Positions 33,127 to 48,100 of a stretch of 64,000 nt of DNA are shown here, piece after piece. Origin of the DNA: Apostichopus japonicus. Its lineage: Eukaryota; Echinodermata; Holothuroidea; Aspidochirotida; Stichopodidae. How positions within the stretch are numbered: the first letter of the stretch is position 1; every line of letters starts with the position of its first letter. Made by a program: the position numbers and the translations under genes. The DNA lies in the NCBI RefSeq assembly GCF_037975245.1, contig NC_092567.1, forward strand, positions 24,086,376 to 24,150,375. The letters are read 5' to 3'. A model generated the notes under the pieces. That model worked only from the letters and a program-made list of their open reading frames with translations. It searched no databases and had not been told where the DNA came from.

Positions 33127-36100
33127 TTACATTTCGCTCTCCTGTTTTCTAACGAAGCATTCCACCTCCTGTAGAATATTTTGGCAGAGCTCTTTCGCTT
33201 TTTCAAAATCACCCCGAGCAAAGTTTTCTTGCGGAATACTCGCAGATGCCTCAGACCTTGGGTAATGCGAATCATTTTTTACAATTTTTATGAGCTCTTC
33301 AACATGCTTCGTTACATTTAAGTGGTATGATCTCAAATTGTCAGCAGCTCTCATTATATCGTTGATCCTCGCGGTGTCTTTGCCACAGGCTAATAATGCC
33401 GCGTTAATTGCTTTTTCAGCAGCGAAATAGTAAAGTTGACATTGCCATTGCCAAGTCATTTCAGAGGCTTCCATACTGTCTGCAACAAACGTATCAACAC
33501 GGGCCTGTTTGAGGAAACGTCTAGCTCCTAGAATATTTCTCCTTGGATAAAACGACGGAGGTGGTGCCGTGCTGTTTCTGCGCCTATTGTGAGCCTGCCT
33601 ATGTGTGCTCTCTTTATACTGCTTCTCCCATCGTCTTCGTTCGGCTTCGTAATATCTTGCCCTACGATTGACATCGTCGTAAAAGTCTTCCGTAGAATGA
33701 TTCCCTCCCTGTCCAAAGCGCTCGATCTCTCTCTGTAAGTGCTTGAACACTTCTTGCGCAAATTCTCTGTGTTCAATGTTCTTGTCGGGATGCCATTTCA
33801 ACATTAACCTCCTTAACATCTTCTTTTTATCAGCTTCCGGTAACTTCATAACCTCTTCCACAGTTTTAGTGATCTCTCGCTTTACAGCAGCCAAGTCCGT
33901 ACAGTTTTCATGTCCCTCTCCTGGGTCTTCTCCACCAGCAGAATCATCTTCTGTACCTTCGTATAACTGAACAGCCAAACGGTGGTCCATGTATGGAGAC
34001 ACAAACTTAAACAACTTATGTGCCACAACCAGCTGAGGTTCTGGCTGACCGATGTCTATCTCGTACACCGCTTTCCATGGTTCTTGGTCTGAAGAGTTCA
34101 TGTCAACTCTTCGCATGATCCTACCATAAATGATTAATTCCTCTTCACCTTCGCCAAAATCAAAACCTATGTATTCCTTATCTTTGAAGATGTACATTGG
34201 GTCTTGGTTTAGGAGTGCGATAGCATCTGGTGGGAGATTGGTTCCGAGCTCCGGCCGGTTCCAAAAGCGTTCTTCTTCCAACGTTGCTGTACCAATTCCC
34301 ACATCATTCAGAATATTAGACAGTTCCTCTTCGCTCTGCGCACTGAGAATTAATACCAAGTGACTGATATTATTTATTAATCTGAAAATTTCATTGAACT
34401 TAGTTGCTAGTTGATGGTTCATCATGGAGTCCGCTCTCTCACTGTGCGATATGTAGACGGTTATGTTTTGTCTACCATCTATATTTTCAACCTCCTGCTT
34501 CTTAAGCAAACATGATGTATTGCTAGTGCTGTCAGGAAGTTCTTCACCCTCGAAGTGAAGCGTCGTTTCCAGCTTTTCGATGCATTTAACTGTGAATTTG
34601 GAGTGTATGAGCAAGTTCAATCGTTCTTCTGTATTAATTTGGTTACCATCCTTTATTTCATGAGCAACGATGCACTGAACAGCCTTAGGAAATTGTTCCC
34701 ATTCGAAGATCTTTTTCAGCCTTCGCGACGTGCTGCATGTACAATCTGTGTTTCCTTCTTCGTCAATAGCTGTTACAATGACCTCCTGAACATGGTCACT
34801 TATGTAAGCCGGTCTTATTTGTGGTGGAAGCGTCCTGAGAAGCTCATCTACGTTCGCAGGTTTTCCAATATCGTCTTGACTAATTGCTATCAACTGAGCG
34901 CGAGGAAAACCAGTCAACCGTTTCGAAAATTGGGGTCTATCGTTATAGAACAGTTCCCGGCTTTGAACCAAAGGTTGAGTTTTGTTGTTGGACATCAGGT
35001 ATAAATTTTGCATGTTATTTAAAACTTCCGACGGCTTTCCGTCATACTGATGGCGAAGTAGACACCTCAAAAAGCCTGACATAGCTTGCTTTGCAGCTGC
35101 AGCCGTGTTTGGGTTGTACACCAAAACGTCAGATCTGGAATTATTTAGCGATTCTAGTACTCTAGCATACTGTGCTAAGGTTGGGTTTTCTGTAGCTCCA
35201 AGGCAATGTAGCAGAGCAAAGTACGAAATCAAACCATCGGGTAGTTTATGGAGATGAGGTGACAACTTATCGTTTTCCTCATCATTCCAGGTTTTAACCA
35301 CCATATCAGCTCGAATTAAATTCTTGCTCTCGATAATGGGTACGATGGGAACACTCTCTAGTTTCTCTACCACAAGTTTGCAACTGCTGCAACAGTCATT
35401 TGGGGTATAGCACGTGCTTTTAGCATTGGGATCTCTTTTAGTTTCACATTCAGAATACAGAAATCTTAGAATTCTACGCATGACTTGGAATAGCTTGCGC
35501 ATGTTTACAGTAACCCCCTTGTCGTCAGTATTTTGCTGAATGCCCAGAAAATTACAAAGTGTTTGAGTGTGTTGGAGAACTTGTTGCAAAGTTGGTTTCT
35601 CCCGAACTCCTAACTTTTCCTTAACAGCAATGCATTTCTCGTCTGAGCATTTGGTATTGCAACTAGTCACCCAACTCGGACACAAAGCTTCTGTTGACCA
35701 CACCAAACATTCTGATGATGCGGGACTTGCATTTAGACAAACTTTAGTTACTGTTATTGGTTTCATAAGACTTGTGTACGTTTCCGAAACATTTGCTGCT
35801 GATATGAATGCAACGATTGAAAGGTTCTGCAAAAGCTTATCATCGGAATGTAATTCGTGGGAGTCCATCAAATGTTTGAAAAGAATGTTATCTCTTTCAG
35901 GTTTCCCATCGTTACCTCCGCTGCCACCTAAATCACTTGCCAGCTTAGTAGCAAACGTAAGAAGTTGCGAAGGAGTAGCATGTTTGTGTAATCCTATAAG
36001 CACAAGAAAGTCTACCCAATTCAAATCCGCATTCAAATCTTCCATGTCTTCTGGAAGCTTCTGAGGAAACATTTCTTCATCTAACATTACTTCAAAAAGA

Positions 36101-39100
36101 GGGATACGGGGGTCAAACAAATCTCCTGCGCATTTACGTTCATTTGTTTCACTAGTTAAGACAACTGGCGTGTTTGGGAGATTGAGCCGATCAATAAGTT
36201 CCTTCCTTTCTCCCCTTTTCACCTCCCAAACTAAATTATATATTTTGTACATATGTTTCCACAGTCCTTTCTGCGAAAAATTTACCATAAATGGTAAAAT
36301 GTATCTCTCGTACAATGTTTCTTCATTAATATCCTTTATTTCTAAAATTTCATATAACTCAACCAGGTTCGGTTTCTTCTTGAGAAAAGTACAGTTATGT
36401 TTTCCCATCCACTTCTCCTTGTCTTCGGAGGGAATGTCATCGGTGTCGATGGCTACTGCACATTTATCCAATGCTACGAATGTTTCGTGAATCGTTTCAT
36501 AGCACGGGAGTTTCTTCAGCAACGACACTTTGCATGGGTCCTTTTGGTCGTGAATATACCGGATGAAGTATTCCAAAATGTTGTCACGCTGTATTGGAGT
36601 TAGTGTCAGGAAGCGTTCGCAGTTTCTATTCAAAATATATGTAAAAACGTGCATAACCTCCTCCCGAACTTCAATGTTACTTGGAAAAAGACTAAAAGCT
36701 TCTAGATCAAAGGGAGAAGGTTCAGACGCATTGCAGTTCATTTCTTTCAGTGATGACACATCCAACACAGGACATCCAAGAGAGACAAGTATCTCATATA
36801 ATGTTTCCTCACGACCACCACACGGATTTATTGCCATTTTGCTCATGTTCATGGGACAGAGAAATCTATGGCTACGATCAATCGAAACTGGCAGCAAAGA
36901 AATCCCTTGCAAGTTTTGATTGCAATTATCTACTAAACTCTGTGTTTCCCCATTCATGCACCCCCGAGATTGTATAAACTTCCACACATTTCTAAGCCAC
37001 TCTACTTTCAATGTAGGACATTTTCTTCTTGTTATCTGACCCTTTGGCCAGATGATTAAGTCATCAGAGCAAAACATCGAAGCATCCGGATGACTTCCTA
37101 ATCTCTTGCCGAGATCCGAAATCTTGAGCTTCTCCAAAGCATCTGTTTCTCCATAGTAGTTCAAAAACATTCCGTGAAGAAACTGATCTTTACAATGTGG
37201 AAGTAAGGAAGAGAATTCAGAGTGAAAGACTTTAGAAGTTTTGCTGAAGGTTCGAAGCACTCCATCACAAGTGAGAAGAAGGGGTAGCCCGTCCATTTTC
37301 TGGGTAAAATTTTCTGTTTCCATCACATAGTTGATGAGTATCATTAACTGTAAATTAGTTTTAATAGGAGTCTGGCCTAAAGCTGTGGGCAAGTGATTTA
37401 ACTTACCAGAGAGTGCACACTTTTTAAGGAAGGAAAGTACGACTTCTGGAGTAACTTTCAGCACATGATTGTCTACGGTTCTGGTCCCGTCGTCATTCAA
37501 AGTGTTGTTGACAGCACTAATCATTGAGTAATAAATGCTAATTGGTGCAGCTAAAAGATGGAAATGAAGATCAAGCAATGTTTGCTGTAATGACTTCCAA
37601 TCGTCCGGCTCTTTAGTCGCTTTCATGGCGAGTTCAGGATAACCAGAATCTCTTTTTGGTATTTTTTGTCGGAGATCATCAAAATAACCCGCTGCATCAT
37701 TACCCTCAAGACAGCTATGCCAACTTATTTTTGTGATAGTTTGTGATCGCAAAACTGGAAATATTTTACATTTGTTTACTCTGATCAAAATGTAAAGTGA
37801 CTCAGATACTCTATTCCAGGGGCTCACTTGAGTTCTTTTATCTTTAGATGTGCATGTTGGAAAACAGTTGTGAAATAATTTTAATAGCTTGTAAGCAAAT
37901 TGACGACGCCTATTTGGAACCACAGTTTCACTCAACCGTCTTTTTATTTCCAAAAGCAGTAGAAGATAAGCTGGGCCGAGTACTTCCTTTTTAACCATTT
38001 CGTTCCAATCGTTCTTGGCATCTCCAATTGGCCCATACCAAAGATTTCTTCGCGATTCGTGATCTAAAGCAAAAAAGCCATCCATGTGCACAGGGAAGTT
38101 TGTTGGCAGAGGCAAAGGTAGGAAGCAAAATGCTTTGTATTCTACTTTTCGTAATTTAATGTTCTGACTAAATTTTGGCTGCCAAATACGAGCTGCTACG
38201 CCACCCTTTGGAAGAAGTTTAAGTTCTGTTGTATTCTTCTTCAATGCATGTACAATGGAAGTAGGAATTTCTTTATTTTCAAGACCAATACGCTGTTGAA
38301 CGAGCCATCTCTCTTCGTATCCTTCACTGTCTTTGAGAGTAAGTTCACTTGTAACGTCTGTTACGGGAATCTTCGGAAGAGGTGTGTCCGCATGATGCGA
38401 AAGAACTTTAAAAAATTCATCACGTTTTAACTTCTCTTCGTGAGAGATATGAGCTGATACAGTATAAACATTCGATAGGTTTGTAGGATCCACGTCTCTG
38501 TTGGAAACACTGATTTTCTGAACATTTTTTACAAATAAAAGAATATCGAATAATTCTTCTTTCAATTCCTCAAGAAGTTTCCATACTTTAGAGGGTCCCC
38601 AAGTTTCCCCACTTATATCCGACTCTCCTCTTCGCAAAGGGAACCTGAATAATGTACCCTTGGCGAGGTTAAAAACTTCTCCATATGAGTTGAAACATTC
38701 AAAGAAATCGGGGTAAGGCCTTTGAATGCTTTTTGAAATGTTGTTGTATCTTCTCCCAGGACTTCTTACATTTGCCCCTGGAACATATCTTAGAGTAGGA
38801 TCCATAATGCAAAGAGTTCTACCACATGTCATAAACATTGGACAGTCTGTCAAATGATAAATTACGTTAAATCCAACGCCGTATCGTCCCGTCTGTCCAC
38901 TCTCCTCTCGTTTACTTCCTTGGCCAAGTCTCTGAATTCCTTTGATGTCATTCTCACTAAAAGGTTTATTGTTGTAGGCGAGAAGTGCTGGCCCTTGGAG
39001 ACATTCCATGGCGTCACCCAACAGTCGAGTCTTTGGATAGGACTTAAAATCAAGTACGAAATGAACTTCTGTTGCACCTGCATCATCAGCATTCTGTACT

Positions 39101-42100
39101 ATTTCCTTCAAAATAGAAGCGTCACATGGGTATCCCGTTAATATTCGCTTGAGCCTACTTGTGAGTTCCTCTCTCTGTCCGAACTCTTCCCCAGGATGTA
39201 CAGGCACGGAATATTTTTCGAGCAGTTGTTGTCTTATGTCTTTAACACCCAGCAGTATTGCCTGATGAGAAGTTATATCAGGATGGCAGAGGACAGCTTC
39301 ATCAGTGCCCACCCAATCTACATCACAAAATGATAGACGAGAACTAACTTGCATGATACCTTTTACATCAGGTAAGAAGAGGCATTCAATAAATTTTGAC
39401 CGACTTTCCGATGAAAACTCGTGTATCATTTCAGTTAACGGCTTTAAGATACTTGTAATTACGTCATGGAGTAGCTCATTTGGCAAAGGCAGTCCATGAT
39501 AGTCTCCATTGATCGCCCTTAGTGCTTTCGCAAAATCATTTGCTGAACAATGTTGCTTGACACCAACTCTGTTTAAGAGAACTTTAAATTCTGCTAGATC
39601 TCCTGTTACGCTGTATATATAAGGTGGAACAGGCTTGCTATGAAATGAAAGCTTGCTAGCATCAACAAATGTTGAGTTCACATAAAAACAACGATCGTTA
39701 CTTAAAACATGCAACACATCTTCTCTTGTAAGAAATTCTCTCTCTAGGAACCCGCACATCTCCCTGCAAGCACGCCTTGTAGTCTCTCGATTAGGTTGGT
39801 TGCCACTTCTTTCCTCACACATACGCCTTAAAGATGAAAGATTTTCAAATACCAAAGACGGGTCCGGTTGTTTGTTATTAAGGTCAAGAAACGTCATCAC
39901 GGACGCTGGTAATGCCTCTATGATGCAAGCAACCCAGCCCACAATATCTTTAACAGTATTTGGATACAGCTCCACAGGTGACTTCAGATGACTATTCCCA
40001 TTGTGGTCTTGTCCAATCAAAAAACGAACTTTCATTAATTGCGGTTGGCAGGCCGGAAACTTTTCAGATTCTTCTAATTTCGTTCTCAGGTAATCCACGA
40101 TTGCATTTGATCTCTGTTTAGCCAATTTTTCGTCCTGCTCCCACACATGTTGTACAGTGCTTGCTCTGTCGATCAGTTCTTCCCATTCCAAGCCAGTCTT
40201 CATACACCCAATGTCTCTTAATGTTCCTTTCTGACGATCACTCAACAGCTTGAGAAATCTGTCAGAAGGAAAATAACCTTCCTCACTTGAAAACAAATTT
40301 CCTATGACATCTTGATCATACAATTCTGAGGGAAGCTTGAAAGTTGACCCGTTTGAACTTGAGGGAATGCAATTTCTCGATTCCATCAACTGAAGAACAG
40401 CTTCATCGCATCTATGTAATGCAAAACGTAAAGTCATGTGTACCTCCTTCTCGGTGAAGCATTCTAATCGAGGTAAAAATATTTCAGCAAAGAATCTACT
40501 TAGTGAATATGTCCTATCTGTGACATCAGACTGACAATCGACTTTCATGAATGCATCGATTACATGGCTCGGTAATTTTGTGACCAATTTTGCATTTCCA
40601 AACTTTTTAAGACTCGTTGACACAAAGTTAAGGATAAATTCGTCATTTGCAATGTCGTTGTCTACGAAAACAACCTCTTTAATTGAACATGGAACTCTTT
40701 CTTCGGAACACCAAAATACATCTGGAGCCTCTGTGGCAACTGACTTGTAAAATGAATTCACCAGCTCCCCATAGTCACTGTCAAAGGCAGTTACTCTTTG
40801 ATCAGGCCACAGGGAATAACATTCTCTTGGATCGATATGTGCAAATGCTAGCTTCAGAAACGTCAAATACGCTGTTAAAACGACGTCCCTGAAGATCAAT
40901 TGATTCCACTTAGTTTTAAAGGTGGCAGAACGATCTGTGTGATCACCCATGTATTTCCATATACTTGCACGATCATCAGAGAGTGCAAAACTACCATTAA
41001 CATGAACAGGCAGATGACTTTTAGGGATGGAGAGCGGTAGAAAACAGAAGCCTTGACCATCTATTTTGTCTTTGGGATACTTCCTCCAGGCTACCCCCCC
41101 ACATGGCAACAAACCAGATGCAAGATCAGTATTATCATTCCAAAAAGATATTGCCCGTCCCTTACCGGTGCTCAGCACTGTCATCCACTCTTCATCCTTC
41201 TCAAATGGGAAATTAAGCTCATTGAAATAACTGTTTCCTTTCTCTGTCAAATGGTGTTTTAGCTTTATGGTCTTCGTATAGTCCATTGGTGCAGATTGTC
41301 TTGGACCTTTTACCACTTCTCGGCCAAATGAATTGCAGGTGCTGTTCGGGGACTGGTTAATTACTGTCCTCTTGACACTAAACAGCTTTTCCACCTGGTC
41401 GCTTTCTTGTCGTAAGATGTGCGCTTCAATTACTTTAACCTGTTTAGTGAAAAGAAGCATTAGCCCAGCACTATCGAAAAGACTTTTAAGTAAATGTTTC
41501 AAGTCACTCTCATTCCAACTTTCGTGGCAAATCTCACTGCATCGAGCATCCTCTGGTGATCTCAGAGGAAGTCGAAAAAGAGTACCATTGAACTCCTTCA
41601 AAGAATCGCCTGACAAGTGACAACCAAAAATACCCTCAAACGGCACAAACTGGTCACGAAAAGTTTTAAGTAGCGATGGATTTTTTGTGAAATCAAGACG
41701 AATCCCTCTTCCATCTGTTTTAATTTGCCTTGAAAGAAACGTTTTGTGAGGATCAAAGAAGTTAATGTAATTTCGTGTCACAAATGAAGGAACATCTGTT
41801 ATGTGATACACGGCATTAAAGCCAAGACCAAATTGTCCAATTTTTGTGTTATCTGTACTCTTTGTGCCTCCGGCAAGTTTCGTAATATTTTCAAGGTCGA
41901 CGTCATTAAATACAGCATCGTTGTAGATCCAAAGAGCTGGACCTTGTAGTTTGACCATCCCGTCACTCAATAACTGTTTTTTTGCGTTATTATTTGATCT
42001 CATATCTATCAGAAATCTAACTTCCGTTGCCTCAGCATCTTCTGCATTTTGGATCATCTCCTTTGGAATTGATGAAGACTGGTAGCCAACATCTGCCAAA

Positions 42101-45100
42101 ATGTTCCTAATTCTAGTTGTAATGGGTTCATATTGTCCAGTTTGGCTGATACCTTCGACAATCTCGTCTGCCATTGCAAGTCGCCTGCTGAGGGGAGCTA
42201 CTCCAAGTCGTTCTGCCATAGTAATACTAAACTTATCACTAATAACCTTGATATCTTCGGTACCATCATCAAGCATCGTATGCCCATGCAACCATTCATA
42301 GTCACAAAATGAAACCTGTTCTACAGGCAGGAGCTCTTTGCTCGTCGTAGGAACAAACAACCGATCTTTGAAAGGATGCAGATCTTCCTCTGTATCAAGC
42401 AGGCAAGTCAGAATCCTTGTTGAAAGTTCTAGAAAAGTATGAACGTCTTTTGAACTACTGGATGTCTGTACTTTCGTCCGGGCCTGGTGCAAAAACTGCA
42501 GAAGGTGATCAGTTGTAATTACACCAGGAACATTTGCCCATTGATATAGATCTCTGTAAACTCTGTATTCCTTGGGAATGGGTGATATTAATGGTCGCAG
42601 ATCAACCAACGTCTCTTGCCAGCATATTTCGTCGCTACTAGCAAAATATTCCCCTGTCCAAATCCACTTCGTAGGTAACAAGGTAGAAAGTTGATTCCTA
42701 TCACTTGAACCATTCATGAATTGATACATCGCATGAAGCATTGATGCAAGATTTACCGACGGAATATCATAATTGCATGAAATATTTTTCAGGTGATTAC
42801 AGACCTCTGTCAAGGTTGGCTCACTTCTTACCTGTATTCCAGATGGTTGGTCGTTTGCTAAATACACAGATGATCCCGCTAATAGCCAATTTCTTTCTGT
42901 ACCCATGAGCAATTGTTTTGGACAGAACACATTGTTGCTACCAAGTTCACCAAGAAAGGGGATATTTTTTGGATAGGAATGCGGTCGTTGACTTTTACAG
43001 GGCATAAAGCCAACATTGCTTAATTCGCTACAGGCGTTCGGTGTGAGTAATTCAGGTCTGTTGCTAAGGAATTCACACAGAGCTTTGCCTTGATCTACAT
43101 CATTTGAGGATGAAATCTGTCTGGCAATTGTTAGTACTTCTTCGTAAGGAACCTTCAATCTAGGACGGTAGCCAAGCTTCTGAAGTATTCCTTCACACTT
43201 ACTATTTCTCTGAAGAAAGTTAACTGACGGGAAATACTGGTGATCTTTAAAAAGTCGCTTTAACAGTGAATCTTGTGGGTCAAAAAGGGCATTCACGAGC
43301 TTCATTTCGTTTTTTCCATTTGGAACGAAGGGAATTTTTCGTAGAATTTCCAAGCCTCCTTGCAATCTGCAAACTTCTGTAGAGTGGTTCGGAATCCACG
43401 ATACTAATGTTTGTTTTTCACTTTGAGAGTAACCACCTTCAGATGCCTTTTTGAGTATTTCTTTCAATACATCTTCTTCCCTTATCTCAGGAATATCAAG
43501 GTACAGAAGGAATTGAATAAAAGCCTTTTGATCGGTATAAAGAACACGAAACGGGAAAGTTACATCTGGGAGATTGTTCATGCTGCCATATTTCCAAAGA
43601 CGGAAATTGTTAGAGTCCAATGGCATAAGTTCCATATTTGCTTTTTTGGAGTACAATGGATACACTGCCAAAGATTTCAGAAATGTTTTATTGTCATTCG
43701 TGCAATAACTGAGATTTAAGAAGGGTAACAACTTCTCTCGGAAAGCGTCGCATAAATGACTATTGTTTTGGCATTTCTCATCAATGGCCAACTTTCCTAT
43801 TTGTGTGAGACAGAACAAGATACCAGCGGTATCAAATCTATTAATAAATCGTGAGTTGTAAATATCATGATTACTTGTAACAAACTGTGGTATGTCGGAC
43901 ACGGTCACACCAACTTGCTTAAGAACACTTATAGCTTCCGAAAAATTCCTCTCGTCGTTTGAATCAACCTTCATGATTAAAGAGTTTACCTTCAATGTTT
44001 CCAGCTGGATAGGGAACGTTCCCTCTCTTGAAATAGGTAAGAGATTGAGATTACCGAGTTGCCCTGTTAATCCGTGTTGGCTTATGAACGCCCATAAGGT
44101 TTTCAACCAAGCCCATGTGTGGACCGTCGAAGAACTGAGATGCTTCCTCGTACAGTTAGTTCCACTCCAATCCCCTGTCAACGATGTCTTCAAAAGATTC
44201 ACAACACAATCTGGCGTGAGGATCTTGATTTGTTTCCAACTACCTACAAGACAAACAATAAACATGAGATCGTCACAACGTGGACTATCAAATGTACGAA
44301 AATGTTATATTTCACTTTAAAATATCTTAGACCATCACCAAAATCAATGCTGTTCTTCCATACAATGAGTTTGAACTCTGACCACTACCTAAACAATAAG
44401 GTCTCATATTTACTCAGATGAACCCATAATATCTATGGAGTTCAACCACTCTTACGTTTGTAGTTATGTTGACCTTGTTTCACGACTACTAAAGAATACA
44501 AAAATGATTTTATCCACCTACGTTCTACCGACACACCATGTAACAAATTAAAAAAATCATTGTTTTATAGGGCCAGAGGCTTCACTTTCTAGGGGGCCCT
44601 ACAATGTTTCTCAAGGAGTACAATTTATAGTGAATATTGTTGTTAAAAGGTTTTCAAATGTTCACCTCCATTCAAAGTAACTGTCAGTTCTCAGTAGTCA
44701 GAACTGGTCCTTTGTTATTAATAACTTGTGAGGACATGCCATTATTTGATGTTTTCATTCCTTACCGAACGCAAAAGGAATCTTTGCAGTCATGACCACG
44801 TGTGTAAGTTAGTGAGTGTATACATGTGACACGAACTCGTATACACGATAGCTCAAAAGTATGTCATGATTGATCTCCATACTTGGTATGTAGATATAAC
44901 TTGATGAATAGAAGTAGCATATCGAAATGAGTGGAGGTCACTGGTCATTTGAGGTCGACATTCACGTAAGCCAAAATGTTGATGTAAAAATGATGGTTAC
45001 TCTTAGAGGAAAGCTTGGATTAATTTCATACTTGGTATTGACATTAAGCTTAATGAGTGGAAGATTCGTTTGAGATTTGCATTGATATCAAAGGTCACTA

Positions 45101-48100
45101 AAATTTGAAATCGTCATGTGTTGTTTGTAGACCAACCTCAATAATTACAAGAAGTTTTAGTATTTTTTAAGTAGGTCAAAGATCAAGAGAAGTCAAAGTC
45201 TGAAAACTTTGTAAACCCAGTAATGTAAAGCTTTGATGAACCTCTCACCTAACATGTACGTCTAACTAATTAGCACAAGAAACCTGCTGTATATTGTAAA
45301 GGTCAAAGTTAATCTTAGGTCAACCGAGGACAACGTCTTAATACCTTGTTTACACAATATCTCCCAAATTGATGCTTCCATGACCAAAATATGTTTAGTA
45401 TAGTTTTCAAATTTTCCAACAAAACTTAAGAACTCATTACGTACAATTTGTACAAAATGTTCCTACTATCCAGTTATTTTTACCTTAAAGATGAATTTAG
45501 TGAACTATATAACATTTCAAACGGCATTCGTCTGTACAATATTTTATGTCGTATGCTCACTCAGTGATCATATTTCACATTTCTTCTATGGGTAATTACT
45601 TTCGAATCTTTGGAAAAAAACTTCTTCTCACATCACATGAGCCCCTCACTTTCAACAATCAATGTTAACACTAGTGATAGTGTAGCTATGTCAAAACCAA
45701 GTGAGATATTGCAGCTAGTCAAATTGATAGACTGCGGTATATCTTTAGAAGGTTTGTATTTTCGTCTTCAACAAATGTTGAAGACATTTTGTATGTACAA
45801 TTATCCGATCGTTGGAAATTACGTACCACATTTTCGCTACCAACTACCCAGCATGTGTCTTTTGCAGATTGTCACATTTTGAACGCTATTGAGATCTGAA
45901 TTTCTACAAAAACGTTAGGGTTTCTGATATATTTACAGTTACGGCATCACACATATTTGTCACCACTTGCACTTAACCATTTACTATGCGGATAATGATT
46001 GCTTACACTAACATGACAAAAGATCCATACCTGAACGAGCACCTTCTTCAAAGTAGGTTTGCAAGTTGCCAACGTTGCAACTGTTCTGCTCAGTAACAAG
46101 CCTTTGTCTCATGTGTGGTATGAGAGCCTCACTGCATTGACTGGTAGGCAGATAGACTATTTGGTCTGATGCAGGGTTGACTGATATCATCTTAAACGTG
46201 TCATCTCTAGTTAAAAGCAGTTCCAATCCATTAAGATCCCTGGTAGTACATCCTTCATCCAGAAGGTAAGTAAGCAGGAGGAGGCGTTCGTCTTTAGTCA
46301 AACAGCTTAAATGCATGGTTTTAATGGTTTCCAAAACACTCTGTTTGTTGACAATTTTCGCATCTGATGCAAACTCTTTTACAGCTTGAAGTACATGCTT
46401 TGGAAGTTCCTCAACAACATCCACACTCGAAATTCTAAAGCATTTTATAATCAGAGAACGGAGGTCACCGACGAACTCTGAATCAATGATCATCACATCA
46501 CTTGCTCGTTTCCAGGTCTGCGATTGCTCCGTGTAGAATACCGGGTACTGAAACAGAGCTCTGTAGAACTGCTTAGTCATTTTTTGAAAATGTTTCAATG
46601 TATCTTCTAAATCAGGCAATGCATTGTACACACATGATACATGACGTCCTTCACTCTTACAAACACTGATGGTTTTTAGTATTGCCATAACATACACATC
46701 TGGAAGAACTACCTCAACTAAGAGGTTGTTCCATGTGGCAGTAGGATTCTGAATCTGGTCGACTTCAGGCCATTTTAATGATCGTCTGTCATCACTTACA
46801 CCGAAGTATCCGTGAACATGAACTGGAAGACCAGAATAGCCTGCATCGCCTTCTGGAAGGGGCAGAAAACAAAATATTCTACCTTTGCTTCGGTGAGAAA
46901 TGATGCCATCTTTTAAGGGTACTGCTATCCCAACCCATGGAAGATGATGTAAGCGATCAGCTAAATCTTGAAGTTGTATTGATTCACGATTGGATATCAC
47001 TTGAGCAGTTACCCATCCTTGAACATCGTCATTGCTAGACATTATATCAAATCGCTCCACAAGTTCTATGTTACTCGTGCTACTCCCAGATCGATATTGT
47101 TCCAACTGAATGTTGAATAGAATTCGATTTTGTCTGAAGCTGGAGATGTCTGGAGTTGAGAGGCAAATCTGAATATAATGATTTGGTGGTTCTGTGGATG
47201 AATTCCTCAAAAAGACATCAATTTTCTCAACGTTCCGAAGAAACAATAATACAATTACAGAGTCCTCTTTGAAGGCCTGAAGCAGCTTCAAAACTTCCTG
47301 CTGTGTGAAAACGCTTGTGCATAGTTTGCTTGGTGAAACACGCAATGGAAAGCGAAACATAGTTCCTTGTAGAGATTTTCGGGACTTTATATCTTCTTGA
47401 CCTTCAAAAACTCCTTGAAATGGAGCAAGTTGATCGGAGTCTTCATGTTGATCTACAATGTCTTTCAGGTTAAAACTGTAGCCAGGCAGAGGACGGTTTC
47501 TGTTATCAGTGAAGTATTCCTCGAATGGATCAATGATCGCAAGTGTTTCATCACTGACTATACATGGTAGGTCTGGTGAGGAGAATGAAAAGGCGAGGTT
47601 GAATATTTGTCCCCATAAATTGTAGTTCTTCTGTAGACTTCTTAGCAGTGGCTGCAGATCTGATCTAATTAAACTATATAACCAAAAACCTCCAGACAGA
47701 CTAGTACATTATTCCATACCAGGTAACGTTACTCGAAACCTATCCTTCTTCGAATCAAGTTTCCAAATATCGAAACATATCTGTTATGTAGACCTACACC
47801 ACGTTTGTTGCAGAAGGCTTTAGTTCTAGCATCTACACATGGCGGTTTGGAAATTCTTACTGACCTATTTGGGCTGACGTAATCACTTGTAGTTGTAAAC
47901 AAAACGTTGCTTAGGAACAGACGACTTAATGTGTCATAAATTTGGTATAGAGAATGTAAATCGATAAATTGTCTTCTTTTGTTCAATTTCTTTGTATTTC
48001 CTCACACCTTCATGGAAAACATCTCAAGAATCCTGTATCAACAATAATATCTAATTATTGTATCGCTTGCAAGCCTTTGATTATCATTGAAAGATTAGTT

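Larger units (their letters stand above)
23283..34636. repeat. Segmental duplication, copy A (interrupted)
   Basis: 23283-23564 matches 58513-58768, and 29371-34636 matches about 58769-64000. Similarity covers coding and non-coding sequence in the same orientation. The constant offset at the sacsin end is 29,364 bp (33127 pairs with 62491, 34636 with 64000). Copy A carries a 5.8-kb insertion (23565-29363), a 29-bp insertion (23306-23334) and about 437 bp near 30909-31345 that copy B lacks. The left edge is unclear because it lies at CA-rich sequence. The right edge is beyond what copy B shows. Confidence 0.88.

Noticed and set aside
33743-44421. Many plus-strand frames of 60-165 codons opposite the sacsin exon.
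   Set aside because: Shadows of the very long minus-strand coding exon; none shows independent homology.
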